Source: UBA1756 sp045130235 (GTDB lineage: Bacteria; Bacteroidota; Bacteroidia; Bacteroidales; WCHB1-69). Taken from it: a DNA stretch of 64,000 nucleotides. Where the stretch lies: contig JBGUPJ010000048.1 of NCBI GenBank assembly GCA_045130235.1, positions 203,177-267,176 on the forward strand. Direction: 5' to 3'. Within the stretch, counting starts at the first letter, position 1. Each line of letters begins with the position of its first letter. Made by a program: the position numbers and the translations under genes. The notes below the pieces were generated by a model. That model saw only the letters and a list, made by a program, of their open reading frames with translations, did not search any database and was not told where the DNA came from. Positions 34,545-43,600 of the stretch are shown here, in pieces.

Positions 34545-36152
34545 TTACTTGTCCCATGCCCATTTCTTGTTGAGTTTGAACTTCTCGATGGTATAGGTCT
34601 TTTTGCCGCTCATGCCAAAGTAGATGTCCTCGCCGTCCACCAGCCACACATCGTGGAAGGTCTGTCCGGCCTTGTTGGGCAGCATGATGACCTTCTTGTC
34701 GGTGCTGTAGTCCATACGGGCCACTACGAGGCAGTTCTTGTCGGCGGTCTCGATTTCGGCGGCGTTCCACTCCTCACTGTCCTCTGCGTAATTGGCCAGC
34801 AGGTCGGTGTAGAGGATGAAAATCTCGCTGCCCTTCACCACGGGCACATAGCCAAGTCCGAGGTTATAGAAAGTGGGCGCTTTCGGTCTCGCGGTTTTTT
34901 CCTCCATGCGGAAAGCGGCGATGCGCTCGCCGTCGTCATGTGTGGTGACGATTTCGCTGGCCTGTGCGCTGGCATGGCGGTTCACCTTGATACAGCCGAG
35001 GTCGGTACCATTGAGGGTGAATCGGTTGCAGTAGATGTCGTTGGTGTGGTGGCGGTAGGCCATCGCACTTTTCTCGTTGTGCTGTTGTATGCTGGCATAC
35101 TGCTCGCCCACCATCGCCACGATGTGGTCGGGCATCTCAAACAGGTAGTCGCATTTGACATAATAGTCGCTGTTTCTGAGATTATAGTACTCGTTGCCCT
35201 GTGTTTTGTCGAAAGGCGCGTGCGATTTTTCGGTAATGCGCAACGGCTCATCTTTCACTACAAAAGTAAAATAGCCGGTGGTGTTGCTCTGCTGGGTCTC
35301 GTCGTAATAGCCGCCGATGAAGAGGTCTTTGTTCTCTAACCGCAGCATTTTCATCGAGTTCACAAAGCCGAAGTCGAGGGTTTCGGTGATGGAGCTGATG
35401 TTGCCATGGGTGCAGCTAAATAGCTGTACAGTAGGATTCTGTATGGTGGCATTCTTGCCTTTGGTGGCATACAGCAAGAGCAGAAGCTCGCCTTTGTCGC
35501 TCAGCTCGATGTCTTGGATGGAGAACTTGTTTCCGGCGATGGTGGGCAGGAACTTGTCGTACCAAATCTCCTTGCCGGTGTTGTCGTAGATGTAGCAATA
35601 GAAGTAGGGTGCCTGGTTGCGGTCGTTGGGCACGATGAAGATCATGGCGTATTTCGAGTCGTCGGGCGACACGGCCACGTATTTCAATATCTCGCCACGG
35701 CCTGCCAGGTCCACCGACAGACGGTTCTCAGGAGTTAAAACCCGCACGCCATCCACATTTTTCTTGATGGGGTAGCGGGCCACCGAGTAGTCGAACGACT
35801 TCTTCTCGGCGTTGTAGCGGTAGTAGTAGCCGAACAGCTCCGAGCCGATGGCACGGGTGTAGAGGTGGTGGTAGCCTTCCGGTAGCTGGATATCTTCCTC
35901 AAAAGCTGTGCCGGTAGCCTTGTTGTAGGTCACCAGTCCCTGGTATTGCAGCTTCACGTTCGGACTGTAGGTCTCGAGGTAGAAGAGCGCGCTCTTGTCG
36001 CTGTTGCGGACGAGCGTGGGGGTGGAGAGGGAAGCCGAGCACTTCGGAATCGCAGCACCGCCGCCTTCGGTGAGGGGAGTCTGTGATTTGCTGGAAGGAA
36101 TGAAAACTATTGTAAGTATAAGAATAACAGAGAGTAATGCTGATTTTTTCAT
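34545..36152 (-). CDS. secreted protein of unknown function, possibly beta-propeller-like
   Basis: I do not recognise the family. The 535-residue product has a signal peptide (residues 1-24, MKKSALLSVILIL through SSKS) and no lipobox or T9SS tail. The mature part is rich in repeating beta-strand pieces (for example KYAMIFIVPND, KDLFIGGYYDE, AFRMEEKTARP, EDIYFGMSGKKTYTIEKF) that look like blades of a propeller, but I cannot prove repeats. I chose the ATG at 36152 because it begins the signal peptide; an upstream ATG at 36254 would run through the promoter. The cell location is probably periplasm or outer membrane. Confidence 0.75.
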   Translation of the reverse strand: MKKSALLSVILILTIVFIPSSKSQTPLTEGGGAAIPKCSASLSTPTLVRNSDKSALFYLETYSPNVKLQYQGLVTYNKATGTAFEEDIQLPEGYHHLYTRAIGSELFGYYYRYNAEKKSFDYSVARYPIKKNVDGVRVLTPENRLSVDLAGRGEILKYVAVSPDDSKYAMIFIVPNDRNQAPYFYCYIYDNTGKEIWYDKFLPTIAGNKFSIQDIELSDKGELLLLLYATKGKNATIQNPTVQLFSCTHGNISSITETLDFGFVNSMKMLRLENKDLFIGGYYDETQQSNTTGYFTFVVKDEPLRITEKSHAPFDKTQGNEYYNLRNSDYYVKCDYLFEMPDHIVAMVGEQYASIQQHNEKSAMAYRHHTNDIYCNRFTLNGTDLGCIKVNRHASAQASEIVTTHDDGERIAAFRMEEKTARPKAPTFYNLGLGYVPVVKGSEIFILYTDLLANYAEDSEEWNAAEIETADKNCLVVARMDYSTDKKVIMLPNKAGQTFHDVWLVDGEDIYFGMSGKKTYTIEKFKLNKKWAWDK

Positions 36153-36212
36153 AAACTCTTTTTTTATTTCTATAAAATTTTTTGCCAAATTATAAATTTC
36201 AAAAAAAACGTG

Positions 36213-36220
36213 CAAATTTA
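36213..36220 (-). promoter_or_regulatory. -7 box (TAAATTTG) for the secreted unknown
   Basis: A full TAnnTTTG match on the minus strand about 60 bases before the chosen start codon, within a very AT-rich gap (36153-36311). Confidence 0.45.
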
Positions 36221-36311
36221 TAAAAAAAATGGTTTGTTTTTGAATGAATTTCAAAAAAAATATTGGCTGAAGGAAAACAAAAGCGGATATCCGTGCTGGA
36301 TGTTAAGAATT

Positions 36312-37217
36312 TTATTTTTTGAATTGTGTCTGCACACACCACACCCCCGCCACAGCCATTACCGCACCGATAATTTTCATCGGCGGAAAGGCTTCATCGA
36401 GTACAAAAAAGGAGAAAAGACCTGTCACCACCGGGATGAGGTTGGTGAAGGTGTTGGCACGTGCCAGTCCAATGCGCTGAAGCGCAGTGATATAGAAGGT
36501 GTATGCGAGAGCGGAGCATAATACCGCTAATAGGATGACGTCTCTGAAAACGACGGGATTGTTAAGTAAGGCGAATTGTTGGTGGATGTCGGAACCACCA
36601 TGTAGGATGAGCATCACTGGCAGGATAAGCAGAAGCCCGAAGGTGTTTTGGCAGGTGACAATGAAGATAGGGTTGTAGTGTTCGGAAATTTTCTTTAGGA
36701 AGAAGCTGTAGCCCACGGCTGTACCTACTGCGCCGAACGCCAGAAGTATGCCGATGGGGTTGAAGTCGATTCCTCTGAACTCCGGCAGCAGCATCACAAT
36801 GATACCGCCTACAGACACCACTACGCCTGCCATGTTGAGCCACGACAGATTTTCTTTGAAGTAGAAGAAGGATAACAGTACTGTGAAAATGGGGATGGTG
36901 GCTATGATGACCGAAACGGTGGTGGCATCGGAATATTGGAGGCTGTATGTCTCAAAAATAAAGTATAGGAAAGGCTCAAAAAGACTGAGCAACAAGAGGT
37001 ATAGCCAGTCTTTGGCAGGAATTTCTCGCAAAGGCTGGTGGAAGAACAACCTGCATACGATGGCTTGCAGAGCGGTGGCGATGAGTAGCCTGAGAAATAA
37101 GATGAAGATAGGGGAGAGGTGATGGTCGATGAGTTCTTTGGTGAAAACGAAAGATACCCCCCAGAAGCATACGGCGGTAATGATAAAGATGTAGTAAATG
37201 GGGGTGCGATTTCTCAT
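36312..37217 (-). CDS. EamA-family (DMT) transporter
   Basis: A 301-residue inner-membrane protein with ten predicted helices in two EamA halves (second half starts near NPIGILLAFGAVGTA). Typical family segments are ITAVCFWGVSFVFTK at the start and GLFSFFVLDEAFPPMKIIGA near the end. These proteins export or import small metabolites, often amino acids or nucleotide sugars; the substrate cannot be told. It lies downstream of secG but a terminator stands between them. Confidence 0.9.
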   Translation of the reverse strand: MRNRTPIYYIFIITAVCFWGVSFVFTKELIDHHLSPIFILFLRLLIATALQAIVCRLFFHQPLREIPAKDWLYLLLLSLFEPFLYFIFETYSLQYSDATTVSVIIATIPIFTVLLSFFYFKENLSWLNMAGVVVSVGGIIVMLLPEFRGIDFNPIGILLAFGAVGTAVGYSFFLKKISEHYNPIFIVTCQNTFGLLLILPVMLILHGGSDIHQQFALLNNPVVFRDVILLAVLCSALAYTFYITALQRIGLARANTFTNLIPVVTGLFSFFVLDEAFPPMKIIGAVMAVAGVWCVQTQFKK

Positions 37218-37234
37218 GCGATTGCCCTCAAATG

Positions 37235-37263
37235 AAAAAGAGAGGATATGGGTCCTCTCTTTT
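37235..37263 (-). terminator. intrinsic terminator after secG
   Basis: A 10-bp perfect stem (AAAGAGAGGA/TCCTCTCTTT) with a 6-nt loop, flanked by A- and T-runs so that it could work on both strands. It lies 23 bases after the secG stop. Confidence 0.8.
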
Positions 37264-37285
37264 CGTATTGATAAAAATTGCTATG

Positions 37286-37558
37286 CTATTCTTCAGCTTG
37301 TTCAGTATCTTGTGCCTGCGGATGAGCCTCCAAATAATGGCTTTTGGAGATAAATGCGGTGGTCAGACAGAGCACAAAAACTAATGCGGCTAATGACCAC
37401 GTGATGACTTCCACAATGTTGGTGGTTTTTCTTACACCCATAATTTGGTTGGCACCAGCGAAATTAGAGGCCAAACCTCCGCCCTTGGATTCCTGAATGA
37501 GTACAAAAAAGGCTAATGCTATGCAGAGAAAAATGATAAATACAGCTAAAACTACCAT
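37286..37558 (-). CDS. secG: preprotein translocase subunit SecG
   Basis: SecG is the small accessory subunit of the SecYEG channel in the inner membrane. The 90-residue protein has two transmembrane helices (about 2-20 and 52-71) joined by the conserved loop LIQESKGGGLASNF, followed by the family GANQIMGVRK. The C-terminal tail is acidic. It is the last gene of the run with the sigma-54 activator, lptE and a TPR-like gene. Confidence 0.95.
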   Translation of the reverse strand: MVVLAVFIIFLCIALAFFVLIQESKGGGLASNFAGANQIMGVRKTTNIVEVITWSLAALVFVLCLTTAFISKSHYLEAHPQAQDTEQAEE

Positions 37559-37579
37559 TGTATTCTTTGATTTTTTTTG

Positions 37580-38122
37580 TTAATTTTTCTTTTTCTTAAT
37601 TTCTTGAATTTGGGCTGCAAAGTAACAACTTTTTTCTGGAAAATGCAAGCATAATTTTTTATAAATTTTGATGGCCTTCCCAGGGTAGCCTTGTTCGAGG
37701 TAAAGCTTTGCTAATGTTTCACTTACGATTTCTGGATTCTCCACAAGGCTGGGTTTGCTGTAGTTGATATTGCCGTCGTGCTTTTCGGGGTCGAACTGAA
37801 TTTTCGGCGTTTCTTCCGAAAATTCTGCAATCAGCTGCGTGATGAGTGAGTCCTGGTCCACATCGGCGGGACGGATGTGTGGTTGCGGGGCGGCTGCGGG
37901 CTGCTGGAGCTGAACTTCCTTGAGGGTGAACTCAACGAAGCGGGCGCGGTTGGCGACATAGAGCAGCAGACGGGGACGCTCCAGTATGGCCTCGCCGGGA
38001 TGGAGCTGCGATAGCATCTTGAGGTACAGCATCGCCGAGAGCGACGAGGCGGGATACTCCTCGCACTGACGCTTCAGCAGGGTAAGGCTTTCTTCGCTGA
38101 TGGGATAGGATAGGTTGTTCAT
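37580..38122 (-). CDS. small TPR-like protein between lptE and secG
   Basis: A 180-residue cytoplasmic protein of unknown role. The last 45 residues (SETLAKLYLEQGYPGKAIKIY, shown in part as LAKLYLEQGYPGKAIKIY) look like one TPR unit. The N-terminal half is helical and the middle (QQPAAAPQPHIRPADVD) is a proline-rich linker. I chose the ATG at 38122 (MNNLSYPIS), 10 bases after the lptE stop; an ATG at 38146 would overlap lptE. Its place between lptE and secG suggests a link to envelope assembly, but that is only context. Confidence 0.75.
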   Translation of the reverse strand: MNNLSYPISEESLTLLKRQCEEYPASSLSAMLYLKMLSQLHPGEAILERPRLLLYVANRARFVEFTLKEVQLQQPAAAPQPHIRPADVDQDSLITQLIAEFSEETPKIQFDPEKHDGNINYSKPSLVENPEIVSETLAKLYLEQGYPGKAIKIYKKLCLHFPEKSCYFAAQIQEIKKKKN

Positions 38123-38132
38123 AAATAATAAA

Positions 38133-38663
38133 TTACCAATTGACAAATGCCTTGTTGAATATGTCTTCGGTGAGGGCCTCGTTGATTTGATCGACCAAAG
38201 AACTTTCTATGGAGGTGAAATTTTGAGTGCTGGAGTAGTCGGCGTAGCGCGAGAACGACTGCTCGAAGTTCTGCGTCTCGTCGAACTTGTTGGTGAACGA
38301 CACGTTCACGGTGATGGTGAGCCGGTTCATGGCGGCGGTCTCATCGCCCTGGATGGCCACGGGACGTATGCTGTACCCAGTGATAGAGCCTTCGATGGTG
38401 TAGTCGCCGTTGTGTTTGTTGTCCACGATGGTCAGAGGTGTTTGTCCTTGTACTCTGTCTTTCAGCGCATTAGTGAACTGCTGGCTGAGGGTAGGGTTGA
38501 CCAGCGTGGCGTTGTTGCGGAAGGTCTGGATGTAAACCGTCTTGGCTCGGGCGTCGATGCTGCTGCCGGTGAGCGACACCGACATGCGGCAGCCTCCGAG
38601 GAGGATACTGCCCGCGAGCATGAGCATCAGGGCGAGGATGTGACGGCGGTTTTTAGAGTCCAT
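38133..38663 (-). CDS. lptE: LPS assembly lipoprotein LptE
   Basis: LptE is an outer-membrane lipoprotein that plugs the LptD channel in lipopolysaccharide export. The 176-residue protein has a signal peptide with lipobox LLGGC (Cys25), then the family-like SVSLTGSSIDARAKTVYI and NPTLSQQFTNALKDRV, and a beta-strand ending. Bacteroidetes LptE is known to be divergent, and this fits that group. It overlaps the sigma-54 activator gene by 11 bases and precedes a TPR-like gene. Confidence 0.88.
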   Translation of the reverse strand: MDSKNRRHILALMLMLAGSILLGGCRMSVSLTGSSIDARAKTVYIQTFRNNATLVNPTLSQQFTNALKDRVQGQTPLTIVDNKHNGDYTIEGSITGYSIRPVAIQGDETAAMNRLTITVNVSFTNKFDETQNFEQSFSRYADYSSTQNFTSIESSLVDQINEALTEDIFNKAFVNW

Positions 38664-39873
38664 ACTTCATGATTTTACGGTACAGGGTGCGTTCCGAGAT
38701 GCCGAGTTCTTGTGCGGCTGCGCGCCGTTTGCCGTTGTGCTTTTTCAAGGTGGCGATAATCTTCTCCTTGGTGGCTTCGGCTATGGTCTCGTTCTCGGCC
38801 TCATCGTCAGGGACGATGGTGGGGGTTACAAATTCGGGTTCTTCGATATGCTCTTCAGAGTTTGTTTCTATCTTTTTGTCTGTTAATAAATTATGATGAT
38901 AAGCTTCAGAAGTAGAAGTGCGGTTCCCGCTCTGACGGATGATAATTTCTTGGAACAGCTGTTTGAGGAAATCGACCTCGCCGCGCAGCTGGCGCACCTC
39001 TTGTGCCAGGGCATCGTGGTTGTAGTCGTAGTTCCGGTCATGAGAGGTGCGCACCACGGCCACGTCGAATCTCGTGGTGGGGGTGTCGGCCAGCGACTTT
39101 TCGAGAATGTCGCGGGTGATGTTTCGTGTGGCCTCAACGATGGAAAGGCGTTCCACCAGGTGTTTGAGCTGGCGTATGTTGCCGGGCCATGGGTAGTTCT
39201 CGAGAAATTCTACTGCGTCGTCGGTGAGGGAGATTTCCGGCACGTGGTATTGTTCGGAGGCTTGGACGGCGAAGTGGGTGAAGAGGGGGAGTATGTCCTC
39301 CTTGCGCTCGCGCAGGGCGGGCACGCGGATGGGGATGGTGCTGATGCGGAAGTAGAGGTCGGCGCGGAACTTGCCGCGGGCCACGCTGTCTCTGAGGTCG
39401 GCGTTGGTGGCGGCGATAATACGCACGTTGGTGGTGCGCACGTTGGAGGAGCCGACGCGCAGGTACTGGCCGGTCTCGAGCACGCGTAGCAGGCGGGCTT
39501 GTGTGCTGAGGGGCATCTCACCCACCTCATCGAGGAAAAGGGTGCCGCCGTTGGCGCTCTCGAAATAGCCTTGGCGTACATCAGCCGCGCCGGTGAATGA
39601 GCCCTTCTCATGTCCGAACAGCTCCGAGTCGATGGTGCCCTCCGGGATGGAGCCGCAGTTGATGGAGATGAAGTTATTGTGCTTGCGTGCGCTGTTCTCC
39701 TGGATGATGCGCGCGATATTCTCCTTGCCCACGCCGTTCTCGCCCACAATCAGCACCGCCTCGTCGGTGGGGGCCACGCGCAGGGCAGTCTCAATGGCGC
39801 GATCCAGCTCCGCCGAAAAGCCCACAATACCATGCCGCCGCTTGATTTCCTGTATTTTTTCTTCCAACGTCAT
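38653..39873 (-). CDS. sigma-54-dependent transcriptional activator, no receiver domain
   Basis: A 406-residue enhancer-binding protein: an AAA+ domain starting almost at the N-terminus (Walker A GENGVGKE 44-51, the sigma-54 contact loop GSFTGA 91-96, Walker B TLFLDEVGEM 111-120), a linker with variable acidic sequence (around EEHIEEPEFVTPTIV), and a Fis-type HTH (RRAAAQELGISERTLYRKIM). It lacks an N-terminal sensing domain, so its activity must be set in another way, such as by expression level or a partner. The loop reads GSFTGA rather than the usual GAFTGA. It is the first gene of the lptE-secG run and overlaps lptE by 11 bases. Confidence 0.92.
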   Translation of the reverse strand: MTLEEKIQEIKRRHGIVGFSAELDRAIETALRVAPTDEAVLIVGENGVGKENIARIIQENSARKHNNFISINCGSIPEGTIDSELFGHEKGSFTGAADVRQGYFESANGGTLFLDEVGEMPLSTQARLLRVLETGQYLRVGSSNVRTTNVRIIAATNADLRDSVARGKFRADLYFRISTIPIRVPALRERKEDILPLFTHFAVQASEQYHVPEISLTDDAVEFLENYPWPGNIRQLKHLVERLSIVEATRNITRDILEKSLADTPTTRFDVAVVRTSHDRNYDYNHDALAQEVRQLRGEVDFLKQLFQEIIIRQSGNRTSTSEAYHHNLLTDKKIETNSEEHIEEPEFVTPTIVPDDEAENETIAEATKEKIIATLKKHNGKRRAAAQELGISERTLYRKIMKYGL

Positions 39874-39892
39874 CCTTCAAAATTTGCGGCTG

Positions 39893-39900
39893 CAAACTTA
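39893..39900 (-). promoter_or_regulatory. -7 box (TAAGTTTG) for the sigma-54 activator operon
   Basis: A full TAnnTTTG match on the minus strand 20 bases before the ATG at 39873, back to back with the ruvA promoter. Confidence 0.6.
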
Positions 39901-39913
39901 CAAAAATTATTCG

Positions 39914-39921
39914 TATTTTTG
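39914..39921 (+). promoter_or_regulatory. -7 box (TATTTTTG) for ruvA-sprA
   Basis: A full TAnnTTTG match about 80 bases before the ruvA ATG, in the 127-base divergent gap shared with the sigma-54 activator. Confidence 0.55.
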
Positions 39922-40000
39922 CAGGCTAAAAGTTCGCTAATGAAAAATCAAGTTAGATACACTTATCCTCCCATCTTTTAATCCCTTCATCTTTTCATCC

Positions 40001-40591
40001 ATGATCAACCACATCAAAGGCACTATCATCGAAAAAAATCCCGCTTACGTCATCTTGGAGACAGCCGGCGGCGTAGGCTACTATATTCATATCTCGCTCA
40101 ACACCTTCTCGCAACTCAAGGACGAGCAGCAGGTGACCTTGCTCACCCATTTTGTGGTGAAGGAGGATGCCCAGCTGCTGTACGGTTTCCACGAGGAGGC
40201 CGAAAGGTCGCTCTTCAGAATGCTGATTGCGGTGAACGGCATCGGTCCCAACACGGCCTGTCTGGTGCTTTCCGCCCTCTCGGTGCAGGATTTGGCCAAC
40301 GCCATCGCCTCGCAAGACCTTCGTACGATTCAGTCCATCAAAGGAATAGGGGCCAAGACCGCCCAGCGCCTGGTGATGGAACTGAAAGACAAGATTGCCA
40401 AGGCCTCTTTAGGGGTGCAAGATAATTTTTCACAAAATTACAATAATAATAAAATAGAAGCGTTATCTGCTTTGGTCGCTTTGGGCTTCGCTAAAAATAT
40501 GGCGGAAAAAGTGCTGGATGGAATTATGAAGAAGGAGGGTTCAGAGTTGACCGTTGAAGAGTTGATAAAGAAAGCATTAAAACTGTTGTAA
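40001..40591 (+). CDS. ruvA: Holliday junction branch migration protein RuvA
   Basis: RuvA binds Holliday junctions as tetramers and loads the RuvB motor. The 196-residue protein has the N-terminal OB domain (MINHIKGTIIEKNPAYVILE), two helix-hairpin-helix motifs (NGIGPNTACLVLSAL and KGIGAKTAQRLVMELKDK) and the C-terminal RuvB-binding domain (ALVALGFAKNMAEKVL). Length is normal. It lies 25 bases before sprA on the same strand, a neighbourhood I recall from other T9SS-bearing Bacteroidetes. No ruvB or ruvC is in the window. Confidence 0.96.
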   Translation: MINHIKGTIIEKNPAYVILETAGGVGYYIHISLNTFSQLKDEQQVTLLTHFVVKEDAQLLYGFHEEAERSLFRMLIAVNGIGPNTACLVLSALSVQDLANAIASQDLRTIQSIKGIGAKTAQRLVMELKDKIAKASLGVQDNFSQNYNNNKIEALSALVALGFAKNMAEKVLDGIMKKEGSELTVEELIKKALKLL

Positions 40592-40616
40592 TTTAGTAAA
40601 AATCAGTCTGTTAAAA

Positions 40617-43600
40617 GTGACCTACCGAAAACTAAAATTCCCATATATACTTGCGTTTCTCGTCGCTACTGCCTGCTGCTCCCTCCTTTGGGCTATAACT
40701 GTGCCTGAAGGCCACTCTCGTTATGGTCGCACCGAAGCGATAGCCGAAATTGACGAGCCTTCCGTGCTGGAGCAGCCGCTGGTTTCGCCCAGTCCCATCA
40801 CCCCGCCCCCCGACACAGGCCTCCGCTCGCCCATTCCTTCCTACGACAACAACCCGCTGGATGAGGACCAGTACTACAGTCCTTTCCACCTCTCCACCCC
40901 CTCCGCCTATCACACCGAAATCGTATTCGACTCTACCACCAATACTTACCGATTCCAAAATATGATCGGTAACACGCCATTCGGCCCTAGCGCCGACATG
41001 ACGATTGACGAGTATATCGACTACGATCTGCGGCAGTCCATCAGCAACTACTGGCGTGAGCGCGGCGCCTCCTACACCTCCCATGGCAACCGACGCGGCG
41101 GCGGACTGATTCCGCAACTCCACGTGGGCGGCGACATTTTCGAGACCATCTTCGGTAGCAACACCATCGACATCCGTCCCTCCGGCAATGTCGAGTTGAT
41201 TTTTGGCGTGCTGCACAACCGTACCGATAACTATTCGCTCCCCATCAAACAGCGCAGGGTTACCCAGTTCAATTTCGATGAGAACATCCAGCTGAACGCC
41301 CTTGCGAAAATCGGCGACAAGATTGAGTTCAACCTCAACTACAACACCGAGGCCATGTTTGATTTTGAGCAGGAGATGAAGCTCAAATTTGAGGGAAAAG
41401 AGGATGACATTCTGCAATTGATTGAGTTTGGTAACGTGTCGCTGCCGCTCAACAGCACCTTGATTTCGGGCAGCCAGAGCCTTTTCGGTATCAAGACACA
41501 GTTGAAGTTCGGCAAGCTGATGGTGACGGCTGTGGCATCAGAGAAAAAATCCGAATCACAGACAATTACGGTAACTGGCGGTGCGCAGACCAACGACTTC
41601 TATATCAAAGCCGATGAATATGACGAAAACCGCCATTACTTCCTCAACCAATTCTTTAGAGACCATTATAACCAATATCTCTCCACCCTTCCGTTGGTGA
41701 GTTCTCCGATTGTCATCACCAAGATTGAGGTTTGGCGCACCACCATAGGTTCTGCCACCACAGATAATCGTAATATTGTGGCTTTCACCGATTTGGGTGA
41801 GAATAATCCGCAGTTTGCAGGTTTTAATGGCACCCCCGGCGTTTATTATCCCTGCGATTCCGCCAACACACTCCCGCTGATTATCGACACATCGCTGTAC
41901 CGCAACCTCGCTACGGTGAACAACAACTTGCACGCCCGTGGACTTACCTCCGGCGTGGACTACGAGAAGGTGGAGAGCGCCCGTCTGCTTTCCTCTTCCG
42001 AATATACCTTCAACCCCCAGTTGGGTTTCATCTCCCTTAACACCTCCCTCACCTCCGACCAGGTGCTGGCTGTGGCGTACCAATATACTATTATTGGTGA
42101 TGAGCACATCTACCAGGTGGGCGAGTTCTCCAACGAGGTGAGCGCGCCCGACTGTATCCGTGTGAAGTTGCTCAAGAGCACCACCCTCGACACCAAGTCG
42201 CCGTTGTGGGATTTGATGATGAAGAATGTCTATAGTTTGAACGCCTATCAGGTTTCGCCTGAAGACTTTATTCTGAACATACTTTATACTGGTGATGACG
42301 AAGGCGTGGCCAACGGCTTCTTCAATTTGGGAAGTGAGAAAAACATCCCGCTCATCCGCTTGTTGGGTGTGGACCGATTGAACAAGCAACAGGATACGAT
42401 CTCTGATGGTATTTTCGACTTTATTGATAATGCGGCCACCCGGGGCGGTACCATCAATGCACAGAACGGTAAGGTGTATTTCCCGACCGTTGAGCCGTTC
42501 GGCAAGGACTTGCGGGCGGTGCTCACTGAGCCGGAAATTGCTGACAGATATGCTTTTGATACCCTTTATCGCACCACCAAGACCCTCGCCAAGCAATATA
42601 CTGCTAAGGATAAATATTACTTGGAAGGTAGTTATAAGTCAAGCTATGGTTCGGAGATTTCGCTGAATGCCATGAATGTGCCGGAAGGGTCGGTGAAGGT
42701 GACGGCAGGTGGTATCACGCTGACCGAGAATGTGGACTATACCGTGAACTACAGCATGGGTACGGTCTCCATCATCAACTCGGGTGTGCTCAACTCAGGT
42801 ACGCCTATCACCATTTCGTTGGAGAACCGTTCTGGGTTTGTGCAGAACGAGCAGCGTATGTTCGGCCTCAACCTCGACTACGGTTTCAACGAGAACTTCA
42901 ACATCGGGGCTACCGTTCTCAACTTGAGCGAAAGACCGCTGACCGAGAAGGTGAACTACGGCGACGAGCCGATCAACAATACGATTTGGGGCATGAACTT
43001 CAACTACAAGACGAAGATGCCCTGGGTGACTAAGGCCGTTGACCTGTTGAGTTTCCACAGCACCACCACGGAGTCTAACCTCCAGTTGGAAGGCGAGTTT
43101 GCCCATTTCATTCCGGGTCATTCGCGCGCCATCGGCAGGGGCGAGGAGGGAACTACCTACATCGATGACTTTGAGGCCGCCAAATCCACCAACGACCTGC
43201 GTTCTATCTACAAATGGCACCTGGCCTCTACGCCTCAGGGACAGATGCAGATGTTCCCGGAGGCCATCACTTCCGAGTCGGATCCGGAGCGCCGGCAGCT
43301 CGCTTACGGTTTCAACCGCGCCCGCTTCTGCTGGTACATCATCGACCCGGTGTTCTATCGCAACAACAACGCCACTCCCTCCAACCTGACGGTGGACGAC
43401 CAGTCGGCGCCCTACGCCCGTGAGGTGTATGAGACCGAGCTTTTCCCCAACAGAGAGAATGGACAGTCCACTCCGACCAACCTCTCCGTGCTCAACTTGG
43501 CCTTCTATCCGTCGGAAAGAGGTCCGTACAACTACGACGCATTGGGGCAGGAGGGCTTCTCGGCCGGTGTGGCGACCGATGGTAGTTTGAACGACCCGGC

